A stretch of DNA of 64,000 bases from the NCBI GenBank assembly GCA_018266255.1, contig JAFEAT010000014.1, positions 248,001 through 312,000 of the forward strand, in the 5' to 3' direction. Made by a program: the position numbers and the translations under genes. Below are positions 18,782 through 28,343 of this stretch, piece after piece. How positions within the stretch are numbered: the first letter of the stretch is position 1; the number at the start of each line of letters is the position of its first letter. This DNA comes from Cyanobacteria bacterium SZAS-4. GTDB lineage: Bacteria > Cyanobacteriota > Vampirovibrionia > Obscuribacterales > Obscuribacteraceae. The notes beneath the pieces were generated by a model, which searched no databases, was not told where the DNA came from, and saw nothing but the letters and a program-made list of their open reading frames with translations.

Positions 18782-18948
18782 TTAAAAAATGTAGCTCAAG
18801 TTGTGGCGCTAAAGGACTTCAGATTACAACCCTTCATATTAATTAAGACGATCTTTCTGGAACAGTCTTCGAGCGACGCAACACGATCATTTAGTTGCAT
18901 GTCTTTGGGCTATTATGAACTGATTGAAAATCAAAGGTTCAAGTCATT

Positions 18949-19884
18949 ATGCCTTTAGTGAGCGTAATCATTCCTTGCTACAACCCGAACGAATATTTGA
19001 CCGATGCCATAAATTCGGTTTTGAAGCAGACGTTAACTGATTTTGAAGTAGTTGTAGTCGATGATGGCTCGCAAGTAGATGTTGAAAACCTCATCCCTCG
19101 CGACTCCCGGGTAACGTACTCCAGGCAAGGTCACAACGGGGTTGCGATTTCTCGAAATTTAGGCTTTTCGCTTACGACTGGCGACTATGTTGCATTTTTG
19201 GATGCAGATGATCTCTGGCAGCCCACTAAATTGGATCGTCAAGTGACGCTTCTTAGAGAACATCCGTCGATGGGTTTTTGCTACACAAATGTTTTGACAC
19301 TAGACGAGCGCACTGGCAATAACAGAGCTGAAATTTTAAACAAGGGAGACGTCGATATTGATTTCTCGAAACCAGCGTTAGACGTGATCCATCAGTGCAA
19401 TATCTGCACGAGTACTGTGATGATCAAAAGAGATTCCTTGAACGCATGCGGATGGTTCGATCCGCTGCTTTCGTACAGCGAAGACTACGACTTGTTTTTG
19501 AGACTGGCGCGATTTTTTCCACAAATGGGTTATCTTGCGACACCTGAAGTCTCTTACAGAATTTGGGATGCGAGCGTTTCTTCCCGCTACAAAAATGCTT
19601 TCAAATTTGGTTCGCTGACTATGGAGCGGCATGCACGATTTGGTAAGCGGGTTGATGACGTAGCCCTTGTGAGGGCTGCCGAGGGTCTTCAGGAAAGGCT
19701 TTCGAAGTTTTGTGCGGCGAGAGCCTACGACAATTGCAGAGTGCGATTCAGGCAGCGCGAACTGATTGGATTTTTGCAGGAGTTCTATTCTGCATTTCAG
19801 CTCAGTCCAGATGTGATTTTTGCTGGCTTGTCGAGCTGGTTGGATAAGCGTCTTGCAAGGGGTTCCGCTACCAGTGGTCAGTGA
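18949..19884 (+). CDS. GT2-family glycosyltransferase
   Basis: A 311-residue GT-A enzyme with a complete set of GT2 motifs: VSVIIPCYNPNEYLTDAINS, FEVVVVDDGSQVD, GVAISRNLGF, YVAFLDADDLWQPTKLDRQV (DxD), then CYTNVL and a GWFDPLLSYSEDYDLFLRLA segment with the E-D catalytic region. Likely an inverting transferase in the cytoplasm. The stop overlaps the start of a second, related GT2 by 11 bp, so the two are translationally linked. Confidence 0.88.
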   Translation: MPLVSVIIPCYNPNEYLTDAINSVLKQTLTDFEVVVVDDGSQVDVENLIPRDSRVTYSRQGHNGVAISRNLGFSLTTGDYVAFLDADDLWQPTKLDRQVTLLREHPSMGFCYTNVLTLDERTGNNRAEILNKGDVDIDFSKPALDVIHQCNICTSTVMIKRDSLNACGWFDPLLSYSEDYDLFLRLARFFPQMGYLATPEVSYRIWDASVSSRYKNAFKFGSLTMERHARFGKRVDDVALVRAAEGLQERLSKFCAARAYDNCRVRFRQRELIGFLQEFYSAFQLSPDVIFAGLSSWLDKRLARGSATSGQ

Positions 19885-20713
19885 TAGCGTTAGCGTTGTA
19901 ATTGCAATGGACGAGGAAAGCGGTAGCTTCAGGACTTCGCTTGAGTCTATTTTGAATCAGACTCACAAAGCAACGGAATTGCTTGTGATTAGCGACCAGT
20001 CTGAAGTTCAGCCACAGCTGTTGAAACAGCATGGTAACGTCAAACTAATCAAATCTCGTTCTAACAACGTAGCATCTGCGTTCAACTCAGCGATTGGCTT
20101 TTCAACTGGCGAATACATCGCTTTTATCGACGTCCATGATGTTTGGCCGGCGGAAAAGTTGAGCCAGCAAGTGGAAGCACTTAGAAGCAATCCCGAAGTG
20201 GCTCTGTGCTACACCGAATTCGAAAACGTTGTTGCTCAAGAACGCAGCCATGAAACATTCGAGAATAAGAGCTTGGAAGATTTTTTCGATATCAAAACTT
20301 CGACGCTGGAAAACAGCTATACGTCAGTCTTTCGATCGAAAATAAAAGATCGCGATCTTGCGGCATTAGTCTTCGTCGAACAAGAATGCATTCCAATCAG
20401 CACTGTCATGATCAGTCGAAAGAGCTTGCCTTACACTGGACTTTTTGATCCACTGCTTGAACATGCAGCGACGTGTGACATGTGGATAAAAATTTTGAGA
20501 CGATTCGACGCGGCTAAAGTCAGCTGTAGTGTAGTTTGTAGCTCAGAGAAAGCCAGCCCGTCGCTAGACGAAAGCTCGTTCGATCACACTGAAATTTACT
20601 CGAAGTATGTGCAATTCGGCGTGGCATCCGATAATCGTGAGCTAGTTGCGTATGCCACCAAATTATTAGGCAAGAGCTCGTCGCACATCGAGAGATGCCA
20701 TCAGCCTTCTTGA
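19874..20713 (+). CDS. GT2-like protein with degenerate catalytic motifs, paralogue of the upstream gene
   Basis: About 279 residues from the GTG at 19874, which gives a normal-length GT2 N-terminus (VSVVIAMDEES); the frame itself stays open further upstream. It aligns along its length with the preceding gene (SLESILNQTHKATELLVI; STVMISRKSLPYTGLFDPLL), so the two look like a tandem duplication. Key residues differ. The nucleotide-binding D-D-G-S is S-D-Q-S, the DxD region is FIDVHDVW instead of FLDADDLW, and the E-D before the catalytic loop is A-T-C-D. It may be inactive or have an altered donor. It overlaps the upstream gene, so co-expression is likely. Confidence 0.75.
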   Translation: MVSDSVSVVIAMDEESGSFRTSLESILNQTHKATELLVISDQSEVQPQLLKQHGNVKLIKSRSNNVASAFNSAIGFSTGEYIAFIDVHDVWPAEKLSQQVEALRSNPEVALCYTEFENVVAQERSHETFENKSLEDFFDIKTSTLENSYTSVFRSKIKDRDLAALVFVEQECIPISTVMISRKSLPYTGLFDPLLEHAATCDMWIKILRRFDAAKVSCSVVCSSEKASPSLDESSFDHTEIYSKYVQFGVASDNRELVAYATKLLGKSSSHIERCHQPS

Positions 20714-20726
20714 TCGCTACCCAGTC

Positions 20727-21839
20727 CTAGCTGACTTGCACTTTTGGTGCATCAGACAGAACTGTCAGGTAAGCTTCTGATGTTTTTTCAGCTGTGCGCT
20801 CCCAGCAGAACTCGTCTTTCACGCGTTCTATAAATGCAGGACTGGCCGGTTTCTGTATCGCTGCTTTTATTGCGCGAGCAATGTCACTTACGTTGCCTGG
20901 ATCGCAAAATTCTGCGTCTGTACCAAAATATTCGCTCGCGTATCCCTTGTTCGTTGAAACGATGCTGCAGCCACACAGAGCGGCTTCAAGCGATACTAGT
21001 CCTGTTGTCTCGAACCAACTTGGGCAAGCATGCACTTTTGCAGAATTGTAGAGTGCTACCAGGTCTTGCTGTTGCTGCATTCCAAGAAATTTGACGTCGT
21101 GTCCCTGTGCTTCTTTGATGCAAGCGTCGTAATATTCGGCGTGATCCGGATGCGCAGGTCCGATGATGAGTAGCGAGACTTTGGCGATTTTTGCTGCTCG
21201 AATCAGGTTCAATTGATTTTTATGAGGTTCGATTCGTCCACAATATGCAACAACATCTTTTCGTTTTTCCCACGGTTGTGTGATGTGAAAGATGTTGCGA
21301 TCGGCTGAGTTTGGCACAACAACTTGAGGTGTCGTGACAGCAAGGTCATTGACCACACAGTCTCCTTCCATCTTTGAATTAGGCAATAAGATATCGGCTA
21401 CTTCGTAGCGAGATTTTTGAGCCAGCGAATATTGCGCCAATTTAAGACCCACTGCGCTGCTCGTACTGTTCATGATGTGCATGAAACATTCCGCCGCCAC
21501 TTTCGTGCGAATCAATTTTTGTTTTAGCCAATCTTTAGTGCGCCAGGTCGGATAGACATATTCCGTGCAAAACAGGGTGGAAAGAACAACGACCGCGCCC
21601 AGCTGTTTGCACTTTACTATCTGAGCCGGCGATAGTCCGAGCCCATGCACGACCTTGTATTTGGAGAGGTCCGCATTAGGGGTGAAATCAGTTGTAACAT
21701 CCCAGCCCAAATTTCTCAGATATTCGGCCGTTCGTTCGAATTGAACGATGTGACCACCGAAAATGTCTGAGGCTTCAGGAATCCACAGGAGTACTGGAAA
21801 TTTACTAAGATCTGTATTTTCTAACTTGTACCGATTCAT
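20727..21839 (-). CDS. GT4-family glycosyltransferase
   Basis: A 370-residue GT-B protein. The N-terminal half begins FPVLLWIPEASDIFGGHIVQ and includes YKVVHGLGLSP. The donor half has VVAYCGRIEPHKNQLNLIRA, LLIIGPAHPDHAEYYDACI, VKFLGMQQQQDLVALYNSA and ETTGLVSLEAALCGCSIVST with the conserved E-x7-E acids. It ends 14 bp from the convergent GT2-like gene. Sugar specificity is unknown. Confidence 0.85.
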   Translation of the reverse strand: MNRYKLENTDLSKFPVLLWIPEASDIFGGHIVQFERTAEYLRNLGWDVTTDFTPNADLSKYKVVHGLGLSPAQIVKCKQLGAVVVLSTLFCTEYVYPTWRTKDWLKQKLIRTKVAAECFMHIMNSTSSAVGLKLAQYSLAQKSRYEVADILLPNSKMEGDCVVNDLAVTTPQVVVPNSADRNIFHITQPWEKRKDVVAYCGRIEPHKNQLNLIRAAKIAKVSLLIIGPAHPDHAEYYDACIKEAQGHDVKFLGMQQQQDLVALYNSAKVHACPSWFETTGLVSLEAALCGCSIVSTNKGYASEYFGTDAEFCDPGNVSDIARAIKAAIQKPASPAFIERVKDEFCWERTAEKTSEAYLTVLSDAPKVQVS

Positions 21840-21930
21840 AAACAGTCTTTCAAAGAAGCCATTTGCGGCAAACGAGTGTTCATAATACTACAGTGGCTCA
21901 ATTGCGACCTTTCCGCATCGTGATACGTAC

Positions 21931-23442
21931 ATGCAGGCGAACATAGTCGAGAAATCTACGGGTAATGCGCTGCCGCTGCTGGCGATAGCGCTTGTCTGTC
22001 TAACTATTTTCTTGCCGATTTGCTTGTTGACGCCTTGCTACTATGCCGATGATGGTGGCTACACGCAGATGTTGAGCTACTTTGTCCAGAACGGAAAAGT
22101 AGACCTGATGCACTGGTCGCAGCCAACGGCTATTAGCTTGATAGTAATAGCGAGCTTGATTGTCAAAATTATCGGTTTCGGCTTTGCACAGTTGGACATA
22201 ATCGGACTGCTGTTTGCAACTGCGGCAGTCTGCGGGATCTACGTCCTGCTTAAAACACGACTTTCAAGCGTTGTTTCATTCATGGTGGCGTTGTCGATTT
22301 TCGCATTCAATGAAGTTACATATGTAACTCCTACCTTTATGACAGATATTCCATTTCTTGCATTTTCTGTCTGGTGGCTGGTTTTTCTCGACCGAACACT
22401 GACTTCTGAGACGAATAATCGATGGAATTATTTGGCCTGCTTTGTCTTTCTGTTGCTGTCTTTGCTAACGCGAAGCACGATTTTGCTCGCTTTGCCTGCA
22501 CTCTTTGGTGCGGCTATCTTCTGTCAAAAAGAGCGAAAAACGCTGCTTATTCAAAGTGGAGTCTTTGTCGCCTGTCTCTTACTTTCGCTCGCGATTACAA
22601 AATTTCTTTCCATCAATCAGCTCTCTTTTCTTGACACAACGGCCTTACGCGAAATTATCCAACTTCACGACTTCGCTCGATTCAATCTGCGAGAGCTCGC
22701 CGTTGCAACACTATATGTGGTGTTTGCATGTAGTCCTCTACTGATGGTCGTCAAAGCCGCAGACAGCAAGCTTCGCATTGTCCAGATTGGCAGCGCGGTG
22801 ATCGCAGGCGTCCTGGCAGTGTATTTCACTTACAAGGGTTTCTTCGTGCCCTTTGGCAAATTAGCTAGTCCTGTCGTAATTCTCTGTGTGATGGTTGCTG
22901 CTTTCAACATTCCAATTGTTGTTACGGCAAGCCTTCAGAAAGAGAAAGTGCTTTCTGTGATTTTGCTCATATACGCTGCATCGCAGCTGGCAGTTCTTCC
23001 GATCATGGCTCATCCGCTAGTACGGCATGCGATACCGGCTATGGTGTCACTTACGATTGTCATTGCTGTTGCGAATATGTGGAGAAATAACGCTTTTAGA
23101 TTGCTGATGGTGCTGTCTCCACTTCTGATTTTCGCCAATGTAATCAACTTGCAGCAGATTCGCTTAATCGACTTTGCCACCTGGCAGTTGGTGCAGGATT
23201 TGAATGAGAAGGGAGTGGCGAAAGATAAGGTAGATGCCGGGTGGGGTTGGTTCTGCTACACAGCACTTGTGCCTGGGAGCAACGATCCCAAGCATTATGT
23301 TGAGAAGTATCGAGACTGGCAATCAGACGCTAAATTCTTCGTCGGTAATCCATCTGATCAGCAGAAACCCGGCACCGTTTTAATAAGTTTGCCCGTGCAT
23401 CATCTAGCTAACCACTCAGAAATTGTAGTCGTGCAACGTTAA
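21931..23442 (+). CDS. Polytopic GT-C-like membrane protein
   Basis: A 503-residue protein with about eleven hydrophobic helices and a short C-terminal soluble part. The first large periplasmic loop reads TPCYYADDGGYTQMLSYFVQ, which supplies the acidic D-D pair seen after the first helix in GT-C enzymes such as ArnT and the PMT family. The family was not precisely identified. A lipid-phosphate-sugar-dependent glycosyltransferase is the most likely role (inference). ATG start. Confidence 0.65.
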   Translation: MQANIVEKSTGNALPLLAIALVCLTIFLPICLLTPCYYADDGGYTQMLSYFVQNGKVDLMHWSQPTAISLIVIASLIVKIIGFGFAQLDIIGLLFATAAVCGIYVLLKTRLSSVVSFMVALSIFAFNEVTYVTPTFMTDIPFLAFSVWWLVFLDRTLTSETNNRWNYLACFVFLLLSLLTRSTILLALPALFGAAIFCQKERKTLLIQSGVFVACLLLSLAITKFLSINQLSFLDTTALREIIQLHDFARFNLRELAVATLYVVFACSPLLMVVKAADSKLRIVQIGSAVIAGVLAVYFTYKGFFVPFGKLASPVVILCVMVAAFNIPIVVTASLQKEKVLSVILLIYAASQLAVLPIMAHPLVRHAIPAMVSLTIVIAVANMWRNNAFRLLMVLSPLLIFANVINLQQIRLIDFATWQLVQDLNEKGVAKDKVDAGWGWFCYTALVPGSNDPKHYVEKYRDWQSDAKFFVGNPSDQQKPGTVLISLPVHHLANHSEIVVVQR

Positions 23443-23476
23443 GCCACTTCGGTGGAACGTAATCTGCAGCAGCTGC

Positions 23477-25618
23477 TTACCAGTTGGCCGCAACTTCGCG
23501 ATCTACATCGGCTGATGAGGTGCTGGCTGATTCCGATGATTCTGCTGGACTTGTCGGTACCATGTTTACCGCCGACGTGACGGTTGATGCAATTGTCTTT
23601 TCATTGACGTCGTTCATGACGATTACTGATTCTGCAATTGGCATCAAAGCAAGCTGAGCCGCGAGTGTTTTTAACGAGCTGAGCAAGGTTCGGTACATTC
23701 TTGCAACCACCAAGACATGAGTTTCTTGTTTTGGCAGTTTCAGTGCGTTGAGATGGGCTCCGCATGCAGGTCCATCGATTAACAACACGTCGACTTTGGG
23801 TTCGAAATATTTGATCAATGAGTTGAATGCTGCGGTTCCAATTGCATCACCTTCTGGGTCGATAGCACCAGCCGGGATAAGCATCAGTTTGTCGTTAACG
23901 ATTCGCACTGCCCCCTCGGCGTTCTCAGCACTGGGTGAGTCTAAGAAATCAGCCAAGCCCGGTGAAGCCTGTTCTTTGCAGTAGATATGCAGAGTCGGGT
24001 GAGCCAGGTTTGCATCGATGAGCATCACTCTTTGCCCATGATCCGTCAGGGTGAGAGCGAGACCGTATGCAAGCGTCGACTTTCCGTCATGAGTATTGGC
24101 ACTGGTTATAAGGACGATTTTTTGACCCTGTTTCGACCAGCCTTGAATAATCACTCGCAATTTCTGAAGTGAGATCAGTGTCTGAGAAATTCGCATGCCT
24201 GGTTGAAGTGTAGGAATCCAACCTTCTACAGTCATATTGCGGAGGCGACCCGTGACCTGGCTGATTCTGAGAACCTTTGGATCAAGCAGGAATTGGATCA
24301 CAATTGTAAATGCCGTCAGACCGAGCGCAATCATGAAACCGTTTGCAACAACACTTGGAGTTGATTCTTGAACGGTTGGTTTGTCGATCACTTTCAAGTT
24401 GGAGACGCCCATCGCAACTGACTCCGTCAGAATTACGTTCTGCAATTCTTTCTCGACGCCAGCCAGAGAATCAGTCGCAACCGAATCGGCTCGAACCAAT
24501 TCGCTCAATCCAACTTGTTGTTTTGGCACTTGAGCTAGTTTGCTTTTAACTTCGCCCATGACTTTTTGTAATGAGACCAAACGCAGTTCTGATGCCACTT
24601 GATCAGCCTGCAGGTTGACCATCTCTTCGAGCATTTTTCCGCGCACATCGCTGTCGGTGGATGCGAGGTTTTGAGCTACTTCAGGATCAGTCGTTCCAAT
24701 CAAGTCACGACTACGCTTCGCCATCGCCTGCTTAGCTTCCTCTAGAGCAGCTCTGAGACGTTTCATCTTCGGATGCTCTTCCTGATATTTTGCACGTAGG
24801 TCGACGAGTTTTACTTCGTACTCGGCAATCGTGTCGCGCAATCCTTTCAAGATGCTGTCTTTAGTTAGCGCGTCGACAGACATTACGTCGCCGGCTTTGA
24901 AGCCCAGCTGCTTTTCGAGGTACTCCAGTTTCCGTCTCTGTGTAGATTCGACCTGCTGAGTTTCAAGAATCGCTTTTTCCAATTCTTCTTTTTCGGACAG
25001 CAACGAACCGGCCTGAGCTTCCAAGTTGATTGTTTGAGTCTGTTCTTGGAACTGTCTGAGTTTGTCGTGAGTTCTCTGACTCAGTTGGTTTGCTTCTTCT
25101 AACTGCTTCTTTAAATAGAACTTTGATTTGGTGGCGTTACCGATCATAGCCACGGTGTTTTCATGGAAGAAAGCATCGATGTAGGCTTGCAGGCAGGCGA
25201 GAGAGATTTTGTCATTGCCACATGTATAAATCAGTTTGATGATATCTGCGTCTTTCACCAATTCAAGTTTGAGAGCGCCGTTCATCTCAGCTGCAGATGG
25301 GCAGAATTTGGCTGGTATCGATTTGGCGGTTTGCTCGCGAGCGGCAGTGACAACTGCTTCAGATTTGATAACTTCGCAGGCGGTAGCTAATGCGTTGATC
25401 CCTGTCGTCAGGGGAGAGCTCAAGTATTGCGCGCCGGTTCCGTTTCCGCTCATGTCCGCGCCACGAGTCTGAACCCAGATTCGAGCAGTTGCTTGATATT
25501 GCTTCGGAATTTGCGACGTGCGCACGAAGGTGATGGCAATTGCAACGATAAATACAATCAGCGGCAAAGCTATTTTTGCCGGAAGACTGAAGAATATAGA
25601 CGTAATCTTTTCGATCAC
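23477..25618 (-). CDS. Wzc-like chain-length determinant fused to BY-kinase-type ATPase
   Basis: 713 residues. A transmembrane helix at ~12-33 opens a Wzz-type domain with the family's Y-x-A-x-A-x-I segment (QYQATARIWVQT). A long coiled coil (~165-330) and a second helix near 425-445 follow. The cytoplasmic ATPase has a Walker A (ITSANTHDGKST, ~residue 505), A' (VMLIDANLAHP) and Walker B (VLLIDGPACG). Wzc-like proteins set polymer length and couple assembly to the Wza channel. The C-terminus is Ser/Ala-rich and has no tyrosine cluster, so classical tyrosine autophosphorylation there is unlikely. GTG start with GAGGAG upstream; 143 bp downstream of the gene at 25762. Confidence 0.85.
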   Translation of the reverse strand: MIEKITSIFFSLPAKIALPLIVFIVAIAITFVRTSQIPKQYQATARIWVQTRGADMSGNGTGAQYLSSPLTTGINALATACEVIKSEAVVTAAREQTAKSIPAKFCPSAAEMNGALKLELVKDADIIKLIYTCGNDKISLACLQAYIDAFFHENTVAMIGNATKSKFYLKKQLEEANQLSQRTHDKLRQFQEQTQTINLEAQAGSLLSEKEELEKAILETQQVESTQRRKLEYLEKQLGFKAGDVMSVDALTKDSILKGLRDTIAEYEVKLVDLRAKYQEEHPKMKRLRAALEEAKQAMAKRSRDLIGTTDPEVAQNLASTDSDVRGKMLEEMVNLQADQVASELRLVSLQKVMGEVKSKLAQVPKQQVGLSELVRADSVATDSLAGVEKELQNVILTESVAMGVSNLKVIDKPTVQESTPSVVANGFMIALGLTAFTIVIQFLLDPKVLRISQVTGRLRNMTVEGWIPTLQPGMRISQTLISLQKLRVIIQGWSKQGQKIVLITSANTHDGKSTLAYGLALTLTDHGQRVMLIDANLAHPTLHIYCKEQASPGLADFLDSPSAENAEGAVRIVNDKLMLIPAGAIDPEGDAIGTAAFNSLIKYFEPKVDVLLIDGPACGAHLNALKLPKQETHVLVVARMYRTLLSSLKTLAAQLALMPIAESVIVMNDVNEKTIASTVTSAVNMVPTSPAESSESASTSSADVDREVAANW

Positions 25619-25761
25619 AGTTGCAGCTCCTCTGCGGATGCGTGAAAGGTTCGCAAATTGGAAACCTTTGATGTTGTCAAATGAGTATACTCCACAACCC
25701 CTGAATGAATTATTGGCGAAGACTTATCCTTAGATAATCTACGTGCAAGCTCTGATCTGTA

Positions 25762-26904
25762 TCAGTAAATGCTCGAGCGATTGTTGTCGCTGCTCTTTTG
25801 TCCAGAAACGATTTCGAAGATTCTTTTGCGCATGTTTTTGACGTTTTCGTCTTGCGGATAAAGTCGCTCAGCCTCAGTCAGTGCGGTTATCGCGCCTGCG
25901 AGATCGTTTTGAGCAATTTTCTTATTAACAGATAATAGTGGGTCGATTTTTGCATCTGTCTCACTGGTTGAAGTGACAGCTGCACTTGTAGAACTATTTT
26001 TCACAATCTGAGCGTGGGTGGCAAGCTGCGTGACAGAACTGGCTCCAGCACTGAGTGAAGCTGCTACATCTGCGGTGATCTGCTGTTCGTTAGAGTTAGC
26101 AACATATTTCGGTGCGGTCACAGGCTCACTCAGTTGCAGTTGCAGTGGCGTGCCTTCAGGCAAAATCACCGAGTTGCCCTTACAGACCAGCGGGTCGAGC
26201 GCATTCAATCCTGCGCCTTCCCAGGCTCCTCTGACTGTGCCTTTTATACGTTTCCCCTTATCCGAAAATGCAAGACCAATTGCAGCGCCGGCTCCTGCGG
26301 TAATGGCGATCGACATGCCGCCTGTGCCGATCGCGGCCGGAATAGCGATTTTTGTAACGGTCATGAGGATGCCGCGGACGCGTTGCTTTTTAGTAGTTAG
26401 ATGCACCGGTGATGGCTTTAGCGTGTGATCGTCGGTGTCTGGAGTGGTGAACAACTCTATGTGATGGTTATCCAAAACCAGATCATAGAATCGAACTACA
26501 AGTGAGCCGTCTGTCTGCGCATAGGTGGCCTTCTTCGCATCTTCGACACGCCCTTCTAAAATTGCGCCTTCCTGCAACCACGGCTTGCCGTGTTTGTTCG
26601 AGGAACCGACGACAACCGCTTTCACAACATCTCCACTCATGTTGAATGAAGAATTGAGCGGCGTAATTAGACGAACGTAGATCTGTCCGTCGCTCGTAGT
26701 CACCATATCTGGTTTAGGACTACCGGGAGCGGCGCTATGAGAGATAAATTCGCTTACGACTTGTGTCGGCGTAGGCGGTTGCTCCATAGCGTCATGAATC
26801 ATGCGCTCTGTTTCTTTGTCTAAACAGAAAGCATGCGGCGGGGAGCTGAACGACGATATCGACAATAGCATCGTCAGGCTGATCCAGCGCTGCAGCACTT
26901 TCAT
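25762..26904 (-). CDS. Secreted protein of unknown function, coupled to the Wza-like gene
   Basis: 380 residues with a signal peptide (MKVLQRWISLTMLLSISSFS, then PPHAFC). The middle part has a beta-rich domain (YVRLITPLNSSFNMSGDVVK; ILEGRVEDAKKATYAQTDGS). It is followed by a Gly/Ala-rich hydrophobic stretch, IPAAIGTGGMSIAITAGAGA, which could insert in a membrane, and another VILPEGTPLQLQLSEPV-type beta segment resembling domains of TrbI/VirB10-like proteins. A helical TPR-like tail (AITALTEAERLYPQDENVK) ends it. Its ATG shares one base with the TAA of the Wza-like gene, implying translational coupling and a role in the same envelope export machine. I do not recognise the family. Confidence 0.7.
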   Translation of the reverse strand: MKVLQRWISLTMLLSISSFSSPPHAFCLDKETERMIHDAMEQPPTPTQVVSEFISHSAAPGSPKPDMVTTSDGQIYVRLITPLNSSFNMSGDVVKAVVVGSSNKHGKPWLQEGAILEGRVEDAKKATYAQTDGSLVVRFYDLVLDNHHIELFTTPDTDDHTLKPSPVHLTTKKQRVRGILMTVTKIAIPAAIGTGGMSIAITAGAGAAIGLAFSDKGKRIKGTVRGAWEGAGLNALDPLVCKGNSVILPEGTPLQLQLSEPVTAPKYVANSNEQQITADVAASLSAGASSVTQLATHAQIVKNSSTSAAVTSTSETDAKIDPLLSVNKKIAQNDLAGAITALTEAERLYPQDENVKNMRKRIFEIVSGQKSSDNNRSSIY

Positions 26905-28145
26905 TAGCGTGTGCTGGTTGAAGTGTTGTTGATTTGTCTGAGCATAAGCATCATGGCTACTTGCATCATCATTGATGGAACTAATCTACCAGTTCCCACT
27001 ACAGCCTTTTTAGTGTAAGAGGTTTTAGCAACAAGAACGTCGCCTGGACGCACTTTCACCCGAGCTCTCGATTCAGGATTGTTGATCGCTTTTTGACCGA
27101 TTGGCACTTTCTCAGTTTTGATGCTGCCATCACGGCTGGTGCGGGCTAAGTATACCCAGCCTGTTTTGGCGTAGTCAGCGAGTCCGCCTGCTCTAGCTAT
27201 GACTGAAAGAATATCGTCGTCACCAGACATAGAGATCAAGCCTGGGCTCTTGAACGCACCCATGACTCTAACTTTGTTCGAATTGCTCACGACTTTGCCG
27301 AAATCAGCACTGTTGAAATCGGCGCCGCCTTTAGGCACATAAACGACGTCGCCTGGCTGCAAGACGAGGTCTTCGCTCACATCGCCATCAAGCATTAGTT
27401 TCCACAAGTCGACATCGAGCACTTGTTTTGGATGCAAGCGAGTGACGTGAATATGTCGAATATCCGCAGTATCTTTGAGTCCACCTGCCATTTCTAAAGC
27501 GGACGAGACAGTGAATATCGAGCTTGCTGCGCCTCCGGCTCCTGAACCGCCGCCTTTGCCGCCGCTCTCGCCGCCACCCATGTCACCCGTGGCGTCTGTT
27601 CCACCCTTACCACCACCGCTGTCGGGCGAGTACAAACCGGGATGTTGAAGTTCGCCCAGTAAGTAAACTTGTGTTGCTCGTTGTTTTGCGAGATTGATAA
27701 TGATTTCGGGACGTACGTACCATTTTTTTGCTTTTTCGTTAACTAGTTCATTGATCTGCCGCAACGACAATCCCGCTGCTTCAATAACTCCGCAGTAATT
27801 GATCACAGCAGTTCCATCTGGCAGAACCGGTGCCAGCGCAGTCGATGCTGGTTTGTCATCTTCAGATGATAAGTCTGTTACAGACATTACATCGCCAGGG
27901 CCGAGCACGTACTCCTGTGTAATTCCGGCATTCAATTTAAATGTCTTTGGCGTTCCGCCTTGAAATTGCGGAGAAGCGATAGGCGCTGCTGCTGCGGTTT
28001 TTACCGGCTGTGTATCGGCTACTGGCGATAACTCTTTAAGAGCAGGCGCGCCTGTACTTGCTAAGCATGATGGTCCCAAGCAATTCAAAGTTGCCACTGT
28101 GAATGCAAGAGTGGTCACGGCTACTTTTTTCACCAATCCGAACAT
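26904..28145 (-). CDS. Polysaccharide export protein (Wza-like, poly-export/SLBB)
   Basis: About 413 residues with an N-terminal signal peptide (KKVAVTTLAFTVATLNCLGP). The poly-export domain begins at EYVLGPGDVMSVTDL and continues to CGVIEAAGLSLRQINELVNE. SLBB-like domains follow (TQVYLLGELQHPGLYSP; NKVRVMGAFKSPGLISMSGD), and LQPGDVVYVPKGG matches the family's G-D-V-I-x-V-P. These proteins form the outer-membrane or periplasmic channel for capsule or EPS. A glycine-rich insert at residues ~172-207 interrupts the first SLBB region. The start is the ATG at 28145, which has GGAG at a proper distance; a TTG lies one codon upstream. Confidence 0.85.
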   Translation of the reverse strand: MFGLVKKVAVTTLAFTVATLNCLGPSCLASTGAPALKELSPVADTQPVKTAAAAPIASPQFQGGTPKTFKLNAGITQEYVLGPGDVMSVTDLSSEDDKPASTALAPVLPDGTAVINYCGVIEAAGLSLRQINELVNEKAKKWYVRPEIIINLAKQRATQVYLLGELQHPGLYSPDSGGGKGGTDATGDMGGGESGGKGGGSGAGGAASSIFTVSSALEMAGGLKDTADIRHIHVTRLHPKQVLDVDLWKLMLDGDVSEDLVLQPGDVVYVPKGGADFNSADFGKVVSNSNKVRVMGAFKSPGLISMSGDDDILSVIARAGGLADYAKTGWVYLARTSRDGSIKTEKVPIGQKAINNPESRARVKVRPGDVLVAKTSYTKKAVVGTGRLVPSMMMQVAMMLMLRQINNTSTSTR

Positions 28146-28343
28146 CAATGTTCTCCATCGCTACCTGGTCTGGAAGTCAATAAGAATACTACAGATGCAA
28201 CCTGAAACCTGCGACTGTGTAGGGAATGGGTCCTTGAAATTCGTTAAACCAATTGTCAAGGTGGGTTGTGTATTGGGCCAGGGATATACTCCGAAGCATA
28301 GTCTTGAAAACTAAATAGTAGATAATGCGCCGCTCTCATTTTC

